This document shows, piece by piece, positions 41,740 to 52,600 of a DNA stretch of 64,000 nucleotides. Source of the stretch: Oscarella lobularis (taxonomy: Eukaryota > Porifera > Homoscleromorpha > Homosclerophorida > Oscarellidae); contig NC_089176.1 in assembly GCF_947507565.1 (NCBI RefSeq), positions 1,798,001 to 1,862,000 of the forward strand, written 5' to 3'. Position numbers and translations under genes: made by a program. The first letter of the stretch is position 1. Every line of letters begins with the position of its first letter. A model generated the notes under the pieces. It saw only the letters and a list, made by a program, of their open reading frames with translations. It ran no database searches and was not told the DNA's origin.

Positions 41740-42540
41740 CACATCTCTGCCGGGTTGGTGGCCGCCGGCTCTCGAAACTGTCAGTCGTACTCGAGCCATC
41801 CCGAGCCTTCCCAACGCTGCGCCTCACGGACCAGTAAATGCAGATACGCCATGAGGTCGGATTCGCGGTCAGGCTTAGCCGGGATTACCGCCACGTAAGA
41901 CGCGTACGCTTGCACCCACGACAGCAGCGTAGTCTGACGCCGCATTGGCGTACAGGGCGCAAACCAGATCCCTTGCTCAGATTCGCGGCGGCGCAACTCT
42001 AGATTGTCTAGTAGTAAATCGGAAAAATCCACCAGTTTGCCATCCAGAATTGGAACCGGTGTCAACAAATCGCTGAGCAAAAACGGGGAGGATTGGGCCT
42101 TCTGTAGAGGCAAGCTATCTGCCCAGAGCGCCGGAAACCACTCCAGAAGCGCCATCGGCGATGTTGGTATCGGCGCAGGCGGTGCCCAAGAAGCCGTCAA
42201 TCCTGCACCCGGCGATAGCGACACGCCTGGAGGAGAAGGCTGACTGCCCATCCCCAAGTCCACCACTGCGCTTGCCACCCTCGCCGCTTGCTCGTCGCCC
42301 ACCGTCCGAGTGACTGCCGCTGTGCTGCCGGAGGTTGCCATATTGGGCGTCCTCCCGTTGCCTGCGCACGACCTAGGCCGGCAAGTACGCAGGGCGACGG
42401 AAGGCTGCCTAACGCCTCCCTGCCACCGCCTGCCGCTAAAGAAAACAAAGCTAAGCAACGCCTCCTGCCCACTTCCGCCGTGAGTGGTACGCGCCGAAGT
42501 CTGCCCGCCATGGCAGACCGCCAAGCTCCGCCACAAAGAG
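41740..42540 (-). pseudogene. DIRS-type gag-like ORF
   Basis: This minus-strand ORF (251 codons, 42536-41781) has a low-complexity Ser/Pro/Ala/Gly-rich N-terminal half. Its C-terminal half has TTLLSWVQAYASYVAVI, then LMAYLHLLVREAQRW and SGWLEYD, matching the ORF1/Gag pattern of DIRS-like elements (SW..A...Y, YQ, WL.YD). On the minus strand it lies upstream of the DIRS RT and recombinase at 35700-37906, as expected if the element was split by the 3.8 kb now between them. Confidence 0.68.
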
Positions 42541-43262
42541 ACGCAATGCTTCTCGCACCGCTTTTCCCTAACAGAGGGACCCTCAGGATCCCAAGGGGAG
42601 ATGAGGAAGAAGCTTACCTAGTCGCTCCGGCACTAGTTTGGACACCACTGCGGTTTGAACGTCGTCGATTTCCTAAAGAAAGAAACGACTTTCAAAAAGA
42701 GGGGGAGAGCGATTCGCTTTGCGTACCGATTTGGACGTGCTGCCAACCGATGGCGTGTTGCGTTCGACGGTGATGAGAGCCATGATTGCATGATTGAGCG
42801 CAGCGCAAAGCGCTGATTGTGGGCCGTTTGGATACACACGTCAGACGTTCGCCGCGTCGTCGATCTAGCGTTGGCCGCTGTCGTTTAAACCGTAGGCGCG
42901 GTTGAAGAGGCTTGCCCGAGCGAGGCGGACGTCAAAGCCGAGCGCAACATGAACGGCGTGAAAAAGGCGTACGTGTTAGCACTGGCGCCGAGCGACTATC
43001 GTCGAGGCTTCCCCGATAGGGGGGACGTCTCCTGAGGAGCGTTGCAAGATTGAGTTCGGGTCCGCATGGGCGGCGATTGTTGAGACATGCACGAAACAAG
43101 GACACGACTCGACTGCTCGCTGGCTTTCAAATGACCCCTAGCCCGGCGTGCGTGCCTATATCGCGTAGGCGGGCTTGCATTCGTGCCAAATTCTCCCGCC
43201 TGTCACGTATCGATATTAACCGCGTCTAACTGAGTGTGCGTTAGACTTCACCGATTTTCTCT
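42541..43262. other. No gene recognised
   Basis: I see no supported gene. The stretch lies between the minus-strand DIRS gag and the plus-strand DIRS fragment, and may hold untranslated DIRS sequence from both. Confidence 0.35.
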
Positions 43263-44103
43263 TTGTGTGGGCTCGCCGTCTACCGGCGGGTGCGAGGCAA
43301 ACTTGGGTACGGCGCTTGCCACTTGCAAAGAGTTGGGAGTACTAGTTGCCCCGCAAAGAAATTGATGGACCACTGGCGTGTCTGCAGTTCTTGGGGATTA
43401 CGATCGATACGCAGAAGGGCAAGTTACAACTCTCGGAGGAAAAGGTTAAACAAATGCGGCAACGGCTGGCGGAAACGCGGAAAGCGGCGCACGACAAGAG
43501 AGCGGCGACAAAAAAAAGCTGCTGTAGCTTATAGGAGTGTAACACCACCCGGCGGCTATAGTATAACCGGGCCGAGCGTTTGATCGACGGCTGCTCAACT
43601 TAGCACGCATCCCGCGACAGCTCCATTACCATGTTCGCACAATATCCTAGGAGGCGATGCAGGATATAGAGTGGTGGCAAACGTTTGCGGCGGAATGAAA
43701 TGGCTCAGATCTCGCCACAGCGGCGTGGGAGACGCCCGGGGTATAGATCCAAACGGACGCGTCGGAATTGTGGGACTGTGGCGCAGTGCTGCTAGCAGTC
43801 AGAAAAGCCAAATCGATGGCTTGCACACTATAGTGGGAGGCACTAGTGGTAAGAAACCAAACAGATAGCAGTGAAGGAGCTGTACCCCGTACTGGCGGCG
43901 GCGCTGCTCTGGAGCCGGGCGTGGAAAGGGCGACGAGTACTCCTAAAATCTGACAATACTATGGGGATCTCAGCAGGCTCTAGCCGATATGCCACCCTGA
44001 TGCGGCTTCTCAGAGCCCTGGCTTTTGTCGCCGCCCATCGGTGGTTGGTAGATACCTGCCCGGAATCCAGAACACGGTCGCGGACGCGCTTTCGCGTGTA
44101 GAG
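43263..44103 (+). pseudogene. DIRS RT end and RNase H relic (plus)
   Basis: This is the end of a DIRS-type reverse transcriptase on the plus strand: CLQFLGITIDTQKGKLQLSE near 43380-43440, then RNase H pieces in shifting frames (IEWWQTF near 43660; TDASE.WDCGAV near 43750-43790; an LPGIQNTVADALSRVE-like end near 44055-44103). Many frame shifts and stops are present. The order matches the minus-strand DIRS copy but the sequence is diverged, so this is a second DIRS family or an old copy. Confidence 0.75.
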
Positions 44104-44339
44104 TAAATGATTTGCACGATTTGCATGAAGAGTGGGTCGAAGACCGCATTAGTAAGATCTTGACAAATAAGGGCGCTAGGCGACTTAGCCGAGGAGAAGC
44201 GGGTCTGGACCTCGGCCGTCTGGAGGATGCTCGAGCGCGATATGTGAATAAAGGTGTCGCCAATACAACTCGAAAAGCGTGCGACGTTTGACAACAAAGG
44301 TATCTTAGCGTCAGCCCCGCGCTTCGCATCTGCCCGTTG

Positions 44340-45200
44340 CCCGCCAGCGAGCAGACGCTATGCCTGTTCGCTACTGCTCTAGCAAGCTCAAGGTCGGTCC
44401 CATAAAATCGTATCTGGCTGCGGTGCACAATCTTCACGTCACCCAAGGAATACCTGGCGCCCCGCTAGATCAAAATCCTATGCTGGCGCTAGTGCTACAA
44501 GAAATCGAGCGAAAGCAGGCCAAACAAGAAAGAAATCGGGAGGACGCACGCCAACCCAAAACGCCCGCGCTGCTCCGAGTGCTCCGCGCGGACTGGAACG
44601 AGCGGTTAGGGCACTATGAAGCCACGTTGCTGTGGACAGCGGCGTGTGCTGGTTTCTTCGCCTGTTTATGCCCTGAGTTCACCGTGGAGTCGTTGGACGC
44701 GTTCAATCCGGCAAAGCACTTAACGGCGATGGACGTCGTTGTCAACAGTCGGGAAGCTAAACCCCCGCAACGGATACGGCTGAATATCAAATTCTCTAAA
44801 ACCTAGCCTGTCACCGGCCCTGTCACCAGACCTTCTCCCCTGATTCCGTATAACTGGCTCGAGAGAAGGCCTGGTGACAGGCTATCTAAAACCGACCAAT
44901 TTGGACGCGGAGAACAGGTTTACCTAGGTAAGACAGGGAATTTTTCCGCGGTTGCCGCAGTCTTGGCTTACTTGGCGGTGCGGGGCGTCGACAGCACGCC
45001 GTTGTTCATGTTCCGAAGCGGGGGCCTCCCTCTCGCAAACGGCGCTTGTGCGAGCGATACGAGCAGCGTTAGGTAATTGCGGAGTGGCGACGGAGTGCTA
45101 TTCGGGCCACGACTTGCGAATCGGGGCTGCGAAGTAAGGAGTGAGTACAGAACGGATCAAGATGCTCGAACGGTCGTTGGCGGAGCAACGCATTTCAGCG
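44340..45200 (+). pseudogene. DIRS tyrosine recombinase (plus), split
   Basis: This is a tyrosine recombinase of the plus-strand DIRS relic. The N-terminal and central part is open at 44360-44803 (PIKSYLAAVHNLHVTQG, RVLRADWNERLGHYEATLLW, FNPAKHLTAMDVVV). At 44804 an 81-bp micro-element intervenes; the frame then continues at 44894 with DQFGRGEQVYLGKTG. The box motif SGHDLRIGAA lies near 45100-45130, followed by IKMLERSLAEQRI. The recombinase Arg-His-x-x-Arg pattern is partly visible; I cannot place the final Tyr. Confidence 0.78.
44804..44884. mobile_element. 81-bp micro-element with 9-bp duplication
   Basis: This tiny element starts TAGCCTGTCACC and ends GGTGACAGGCTA. Inside is a hairpin (CCAGACCTTCTC / GAGAAGGCCTGG). 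It is flanked by a perfect 9-bp duplication TCTAAAACC at 44795-44803 and 44885-44893. Removing it restores the recombinase frame. The TAGCC start, the CCTTCTC...GAGAAGG hairpin and the duplication length tie it to the 5-kb element. Confidence 0.88.
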
Positions 45201-45246
45201 TTACGTGCGACTAGCGGAGCAGGCGGCGTTATTGCAGAAACTGGAA

Positions 45247-45312
45247 GAGAGCGACCTTCTCCTCCCCGGGTTTATCAGGGATCAGAGGAGAAGGACCTGG
45301 CACGCGAGGCTA
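45247..45312. mobile_element. Truncated member of the TAGCC family
   Basis: The right end CCTGGCACGCGAGGCTA and an internal CCTTCTCCTC / GAGGAGAAGG hairpin match the micro-element family, but the left TAGCCTCG terminus is missing. No target duplication is visible. It directly abuts the inverted repeat starting at 45313. Confidence 0.55.
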
Positions 45313-46185
45313 GAGTCGTTCCGGTACTTTCGGGCCTTAGAGGCTGTAGATCCAAACCGCTTTTTTCTTGAGTTTCTTTCTTGTTCTCTTGGAGATTACT
45401 CATCAAAGTTTCATCTCGATCGAATGAGTCATCGTCAGATGACACGGCAGTATTCGAGCAAGGACAGTGACATTTACTTTCGTACACCCACATGCAATCG
45501 GACAGAGCGAATTTCTTCAAGATAAACACCAGCAAATGGGAGACGTTATATACCGTTAGAAAGATCTTTCCTTTCTCTTTTACCCTACATTAATTAGTTA
45601 ATTACATTTGAATTGGTAATTAAAATGCACAATTTTAAAAATTGCCATTTTTTAGCAATTTTGGACACGTTCGTCAACGTTATTTTAATGTAAAGCAAGC
45701 TCAAGAAATTTGAAAATTTCTAACGGTCAAGCTTTCTTTGCGTTTCTCGTAACTAGCGTTTGCACAGATGGAAGGTGACCGATAGCCAGAGAGAAAAGTC
45801 TTGCCATTTCCCAAACCAATTTCTGACTTTCCTAGAGCATTTAGGAGTTTCTAATGTCAGCTAACTGCATGTCTATTTGCTTTTTCTGAGTTTAGCGCCA
45901 GTGCACCTGTGCTAAACAGTATTTTCAAGAAATGCAAAGAAAGCTTGACAGTTATAAATTTTTCTGAGCTTGCTTTACAGCAAAATAACGCTTACAGATG
46001 TGCCCAAAATTGCAATACCTTGCTCAAATAATGGCGTGTCATCTGGCGATGGCTCTTTCGATCCAGCCAAAACTTTGGTGGGTAATCTCAAGGGAGCAAC
46101 AGCCAAAAGCGGTTTAGATCTACTGCCTCCAACGCGCACAAGAACTGTCCGAACTACGTGCTGTCCGAAAGTACCGGAACGACTC
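45313..46185. mobile_element. 873-bp inverted-repeat element
   Basis: The outer ends GAGTCGTTCCGGTACTTTCG (45313) and its complement (ending 46185) form an inverted repeat that continues inwards with GTAGATCCAAACCGC/GCGGTTTAGATCTAC, a second block around 45390-45470 against 46010-46090, and a third around 45650-45740 against 45925-45995 (CAAGCTTTCTTTGC and complement). The right arm holds about 30 extra bases. The loop is at roughly 45745-45920. No gene is supported inside. It could be a foldback element or terminal arms of the neighbouring DIRS element. Confidence 0.72.
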
Positions 46186-46633
46186 CAGTTGGGAACGGTG
46201 GTTGCCTCCGGGTATCAGCTGGCGCCTGGCGGGACGGGTCCGGGACGCTCCACGCAACATTGCAACGGCGGCGTGGACCGCGACCGTGACCTGGCTTCTG
46301 CACCATGCAGCGCTGCCATGCACACGCATGAACCGAGCGGAGAGAGGAATCAAGCCACACTATCAGGCGGCGATTACGTATTTGGCAGCGACATCAAATC
46401 GGCCCGTCACAGATAAAATGCGCTGATTTCGTCGAAGCGACTAGCTGTCGCTGCCGAAGAATCGCTGCCTGATATACGTATCGTACTTCGTTCTGCACGG
46501 CCATGCGACCGCGTAAGACAAACGCATAAATGCAAGAGAGGGACGACTTCGCGGTCCGTAAACGACCCTTGCTTCGGCCCCTTCAGCTCAGCTTCAGCTC
46601 ACGTGACAGGGGAGTTGCGTACCCTTTCTCTCC
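46186..46633. other. Upstream region of the FN3 gene
   Basis: No separate gene is recognised. ORFs of 70-110 codons on both strands have no known domain. This stretch should hold the promoter and 5' UTR of the gene starting at 46634; I see no clear TATA box. Confidence 0.4.
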
Positions 46634-49600
46634 ATGGGTACCGGATGCTCTAGAGCGTTGCCTCTCTCCACTGCCAGCTTGGAATCGGAACCCTTTAGAC
46701 GACAAGGTAAGTATCGCTTTTCTTGCCTTGCCTACGAATATTCGTCCGCAAATTCTTTCAGGCCGAGACGTAGAAATCGACTCTCGCGGATTCACTCCAT
46801 CTCGCGTTTTTGTGTGTTCTGGGCAGGTTTTCAAGTTCTTTTTAAGGATTGGACTCTCTTTTTGAAGCCTTTTCGTTTCTTTCCTCTTCTCTAGAGCGTT
46901 CGCTGGCGTGGCACGGAGGGCGTTTACTCGTTGAATCAAGTGACAACTGACGGCAAGAGGGCGATTACCGTAAAGGGAGGTGTCAAGAGCAGTCAGTTAC
47001 AAGGGGAAAACGCTTTTGTGCACAAATTCAAAGCACCAGGCTCATACCAATTCGCAAGGTCAGAAATCATGACCGCCCACGTACGTACCCCGGCGGCGAC
47101 CCACCCCTCTCGGCAACAGAAATGTATTAGTGTCGTTTCAAACGACACTGATACTTTGTACAGAGTCTGTTTAATTAACCTCTTGTGTACACTACTGTAT
47201 AGCGGATTTACAGTATATGCAAAATCTTTTCTCTGACTAATTTTGCTCCAGCTGCGGTCATCAGACATTCAGTATCTGCACCGTTGACGTGGCGCCAAAG
47301 GAAGCAAACCTAATCAGAGTGAGTGAACTCTTTATGCATATGCGTATTAGTTTTATTTGGACGCACTTAGCTATTTGACGACGGGTTTAGCATCAATTGT
47401 TTACACGTTACCGTTGGCGAGAAAGTGACATGGTTATGGAATGACTGCCGTCGTCCTCAGTCAATAATTCAGGCGAGGTTGGTAGATGAACAGAAACAAA
47501 TGATTTAGTTTCTTTAAAAGCTGTACGGCAGTTTCAATCTAAGGAGCGGAGAAATGGAGACACTTCACGACGGGTTGGTTACCTATGCTTATTGTGGCGA
47601 TATAAATTTGATAAATTATTTTATAGAAATCTGCCACCTCCTTCCATCAGCGGGTCTTACGAGAACACCTTTGAGTAAGCAAGAGCTAATGTTGCTCTCG
47701 TGGCACTTCCCTACGTTGGCCTCTCTTTGGAAGGACTGCTGGAGTATTTTTCTTCCAAACGGAGACTCTGTACACAGGAAGCCCAACGCATCTCTGCATT
47801 GTTGATGCTCGTTCGGAAGAACGCGAATACGTGGCTTGTGTCAATGATGACGGCATTGTGCCAGCGTCTATCACGATCACCGAAGGAGATCGAATCTGGT
47901 GGCATTGGAACGGGATAAATGCACGTCTCATAATCAACGTCAAAGCTACTTCATTTTCACTATTTGTTTGATAGTGCAAGAGAAAACATAACATTGTAAG
48001 CCGTCACATTCAGTTGCTAAAGACAGGCAATTCGGTTAGTTTAATTTCCAATCGGACAGTGATTCGCTTATTCCATTCTGTACAGCCTTACAAATTTTCA
48101 AGTGGCTCGCTTCAAAGGTTGAGAAAAATCTCTTCTTTGAATAGTATAGATACTGTACTAGTTTTCTTTATAGTTCGACGGGAACGTTCAGCCACGTGTT
48201 CAATTATCCGGGCGTCTACCACTACGTTAGCGAAGGATCGGAACTCTGCATTGGCGTCGTGATCGTTGCGCCTCGTCAGGCAGAGAAAACGATTAACATT
48301 GACGGGGACGAGGAAGAATCAGGTAGATGAGACGTTCGCGTGGCTCGTTCGGTTCATACTGTATTCTACCCTAACTTAGTAAGCCTAGGCAGCGTGCATG
48401 TGAACGAAGGCAGTCTTGTTTGGCTCCTCTGGAACGAGACGAAACTCAAGGACTTCGCTCAGGTACAGTGCGTGCAAGCATCCGGGATCGGTGGGCGGGT
48501 GGTCGTCGTTTGTACGACCGTCAGTGTCGATCGAGCGTGCTCTTCTTCTTCCAGTCTGTTTTATATCTATTCTCAGATCGACTCCTGCATGCCGACGAAG
48601 TCATGCGGACGATACCACTATCGACCGTGCCCGAAACTCTCCAGCGCGATAGTGCGAATGGTCTCTTTCTCATCGCCGCTCGACGAACGTCGTTTCGCGC
48701 GATTGAACGACTTCGGGAAGACGTCGCAAACCTTCGACGACGTCGGTGTCTTTTGGCACAGCACTCGGCGTCGAACTGCGCTCGGCATTCACGTCGATCC
48801 AACTGCCCAGGTACAGTGAGAAGAGAAAAGCGTCTCAAATAAGAGGAACGTGACGGGAAGACCGTATCTTTTGCAGAATCGAAGTATCCAATTGCAAGCG
48901 GAGGGCTTTGAGCCCGCTCGCGCGTCCGTTCACGTTGGAGACTACGTCTGGTGGAAGTGGCACTTCGACGGCGAAGTCGTTTCCATAGTCGAGGTGAGCG
49001 AAAGAAGTTTTCCCCGAATTTGAGACTTCTTTCTATTAGTCGACTATTCAAGTATGCCATTTGCCCTTTCTAGACGGACAAATCTGGCGCCATTCTTGGT
49101 GATGCCCTTGGTGGCGGACCTCCGGTTTCTATAGGCGCCGCCATTTGTCAGTTGACTGCGCCGGGATTACACTATTTTGCGTCGTGCGTGAAATGGGCAG
49201 CTTCTTGATGTTTATTAGTTTAAGATGAGATACTGTATTGCAGGTCTGGCTCTTGTTGCGAGATTGAAGTTCTACGTCGAACTGGATTCTTCACCGTGAA
49301 TCTCAAAGACGAAAGCCAATTGCAGCGGGAAGTTGTTTTTGTCTCTCCCGGCGACTGCATCTACTGGCAGTGGAATCAAAATCAAAGTTACAACGTGCAC
49401 GAATTTCATACTGGAAGTGCGAGCCCAGTTGAGGTACACAGTTGTGATGGTATTCAAGATGGCGTTGTCAAAAAGTCAGTGCGATAGAAGAAATTGTTCA
49501 GTCTTTATTTTGGTATTACACAGGTGCTATTTCTCTAAAACGCTGTGGCAAGAAGGAGGCTATCACTTCGCTTTCCTCCCTCCAGACAAACAGCAGTGGT

Positions 49601-52600
49601 CTCATAAAGTTCAGGTGGCCCTTGGCCGATATGCAGTGTATAGTCATACTCAAACTTCACAAATATAGTCTCTTACAACCGTTATCGTTGAGCAACGGGA
49701 GGAAGCCAACGTTGTGTTTGTAAAGCGAACGGGATTTACTCCGGCTGCACTAACAGTTGGCAAAGTGAAAATGTCAACGAGAACTGATAATCTGCATATC
49801 ACATGCGGCTATCTCGTTTGTCGTAGAATGACACAGTCGTCTGGCGATGGAGTGGTCCTGACGAATTCCACAACATCTATCGAATTCTTCCGCCTTCGGC
49901 CGCAAATGCTCGGGTAAACATTGGACGTCTTCTGTACGTGGACGATTCTTTCACTCCCCTTTTTCAGATGACTGCGATGGATGGGCCGGCTGGGTTTTCC
50001 AGTGGGGAGATGGTCAGCGATGGTTCCTTTTCGCACGTCTTCTCTACCTCTGGCACGTTTGTGGTGACGTCTGACGGTTCGCCCGGATCCCAGTGCGCCG
50101 TAATTGTACTCAAGAACGGTGCGATTGGACTCGCACTCGTCTTTTCCCTCCGTATGATACTCGCCCTTTCAGCTGACAAAACGCCAATGCCTTTTATTGC
50201 TAATGAACAAGGAAATACGGTATGTAGCGGGTAGGCGCGATGGAACGAATCGGGGTCTCCTGTAACAAGTTACTGCGTTCGAAAATTCGTCATTGGTAGC
50301 TACGCGTATAGGCATATCATTGCGTATAGGCATATCATTGCGCGCACTTTTTTGTTACACTGCTGAACGATTTACTGCAAGGTTTCTGTGGGCTGCGCTG
50401 CGTTTCTTGACTGTAGCTCGGACGACGCGGACATCAGCTACACACTTGACGGGAGTGATCCTCGCGACAGCGACAACTCGCAGGTAAATTTTTGCTGCGA
50501 TGTTAACGAAAGAGAGTGCGCTATGTTCTTGCCTAGATCTACGATTCCGACTGTGGAATCGTTTTCAGCGATCCTGGTCCCATGGTTATACGAGCATGTG
50601 CCATGGCTGACGATCTGCTTACCAGCGACGTTTTTACGTCGAGGTGATTTCATCCGCTGAAATTGAGAGTTTGTTCCAGGAGACGTTTTTTCGTTCTCTC
50701 AGGCTCATCTGGGTTATTGATGACGCAGAGGAAGAAAGTCACGAAATTGAGGTACACTTGGCTTTCTGTTCAAGAGCTAACTGATAACCGTTCGTGGAGC
50801 AGACACAAGTTGAAAGCGATGCTCCGCCCAGCCGCGTGGAGGTGGCTACGGAAGACGTTAGCAATTTTGATACGCTCGCTTGCATGACAGATGACGAGAA
50901 AATTGCCCGTCACGCTGCCGACGATACAGTCGAAGGCGACGAAGAATCGGACGTCGCTGAGGAGCCAGAGTCTTTGCCTCAAGACGAAGAAGCCAACAAT
51001 GAAAACGATAGAGTAGCAGAAGAACGAATGATCTCGTCAGATGACGAGAGACCCTCGGGAAGTAGCGCGAATCCTGTCCTATTCGAGCCGGTTATGGAAG
51101 AAGAGTCGGTTTCGATACGGAAGGAGGAAGAGGAGGCAGAACGTGCAGAAGATGCGACCAGCAATGGGATCTCTGGCGATGACGAACGCATAAATGCGGA
51201 GGAAAGAGCCGAAGAGGCGCGTGGGGCGTCGATTGAACAATCGGAGTTGTCAAGGCTGTGGTGCGACAGGTGCACTGCCGAGATCGTCGAGTTTGCTTGG
51301 GATCCTGCTATCTGGGATGCCGGTTATGGCGGGCGTTTAGTATTGCGAATTGAGGGAAGCCGATTTGCGGAAAACGTAGACAGTCACTCCAGGTACAGGG
51401 TTTGCTTCTCACCGTTTCTTCTTTGACGCAATGTTCATCTAGATGTGAGACTAGCCAATCTCTACCGAGTGAAGTATGGCACTCACACAGATGAAACACG
51501 CAATTTATATCTGTTTCTTATACAGGAGAACGCGTCGGTTCACTCATGGAGAATTCCAGACGAACAGAATACGATTTCAGCTCGAGGTTGCTGCTCGGGA
51601 ATTGACTACAAGTAAGTTTAAAACTCAGTAAATTCTTCAGAAAAGGAAACGTTTGTTATAGGGCTTGGCTTTGCTCCGACGCAACTCTTCTAATATCAAA
51701 AGTCGTTTCTTTCACGCCTCCTTCGCCACCCGAGAGGAGACCGTCCCAGCCGCCTTCAATTCGAATTTTAGACCTTGAAGAAGACAGGGTACAAAGCAAA
51801 GCATGTTTAATTGTATCGTATTTATTATCGTATCTTCCGTTTTTGCTTAGGTCACTCTGGCGTGGTCGCCGCCTCGTCTGGATAACACCGTCGTCTCCCT
51901 TCTACGCTATCAAGTTTACGTCCAAGGCATTCCGGCTGGTGAGCCTTTGGACAAGTGGTGCTTGAAAACGTGTGTAGCTCAATTTGACGAAGGTGAGTAT
52001 ACTTTGAAGGAAATATTGGAAATAAGTCATAATTTGATTACGTAGGCTCCACGTCTGTTCTTCAGATTGCTGCAGTCGTGCAAGCTGATAAGGGCAAGGA
52101 ACATCTTTTGTCTGATGCTCTAACTGTCACTAAGCCGGTTCCTATACCTTCGCCGGAGTTGTCTCCTCTTCCTCTACAAGATCTAATTGAATCGCGTGGC
52201 TTGAAGCCGACGCATTCTTACGGGTGCATTGGTCTCAAGTGGTGCGTTTCAACAAGCATAAGCGACGCCGAATATGACGTGTTTCTCGACGGAAAAAAGG
52301 TCGATTCAGTTCAGCCACAACTTTTGACGAATAAGCGACATAACGACGATAGCGGAAATTCCGACGAATCGCGGGTCTACGCCCATGTCGTAACTGATTG
52401 TCAACCCGGACGGACGTATGACGCGTCAGTAAGAGCAGTTGTCCGGCTCAAAAAGAGTTCGGACGAGGTCCAAAACGTTGTCATGCTTCCGTCGGAAGGC
52501 GCTATGTCGAACGCGATCACAGTCGTCTGTGCGGCTCCTCCCGATTCACCACCCGAGTTGCGTCTCTCCTCGCTTGATCATACCGGAATCGCCATTGAAT

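Noticed and set aside
48521-49060. Minus-strand Arg/Ser-rich ORF of 179 codons
   Set aside because: It is antisense to spliced exons of the FN3 gene that contain conserved cupredoxin-like motifs.
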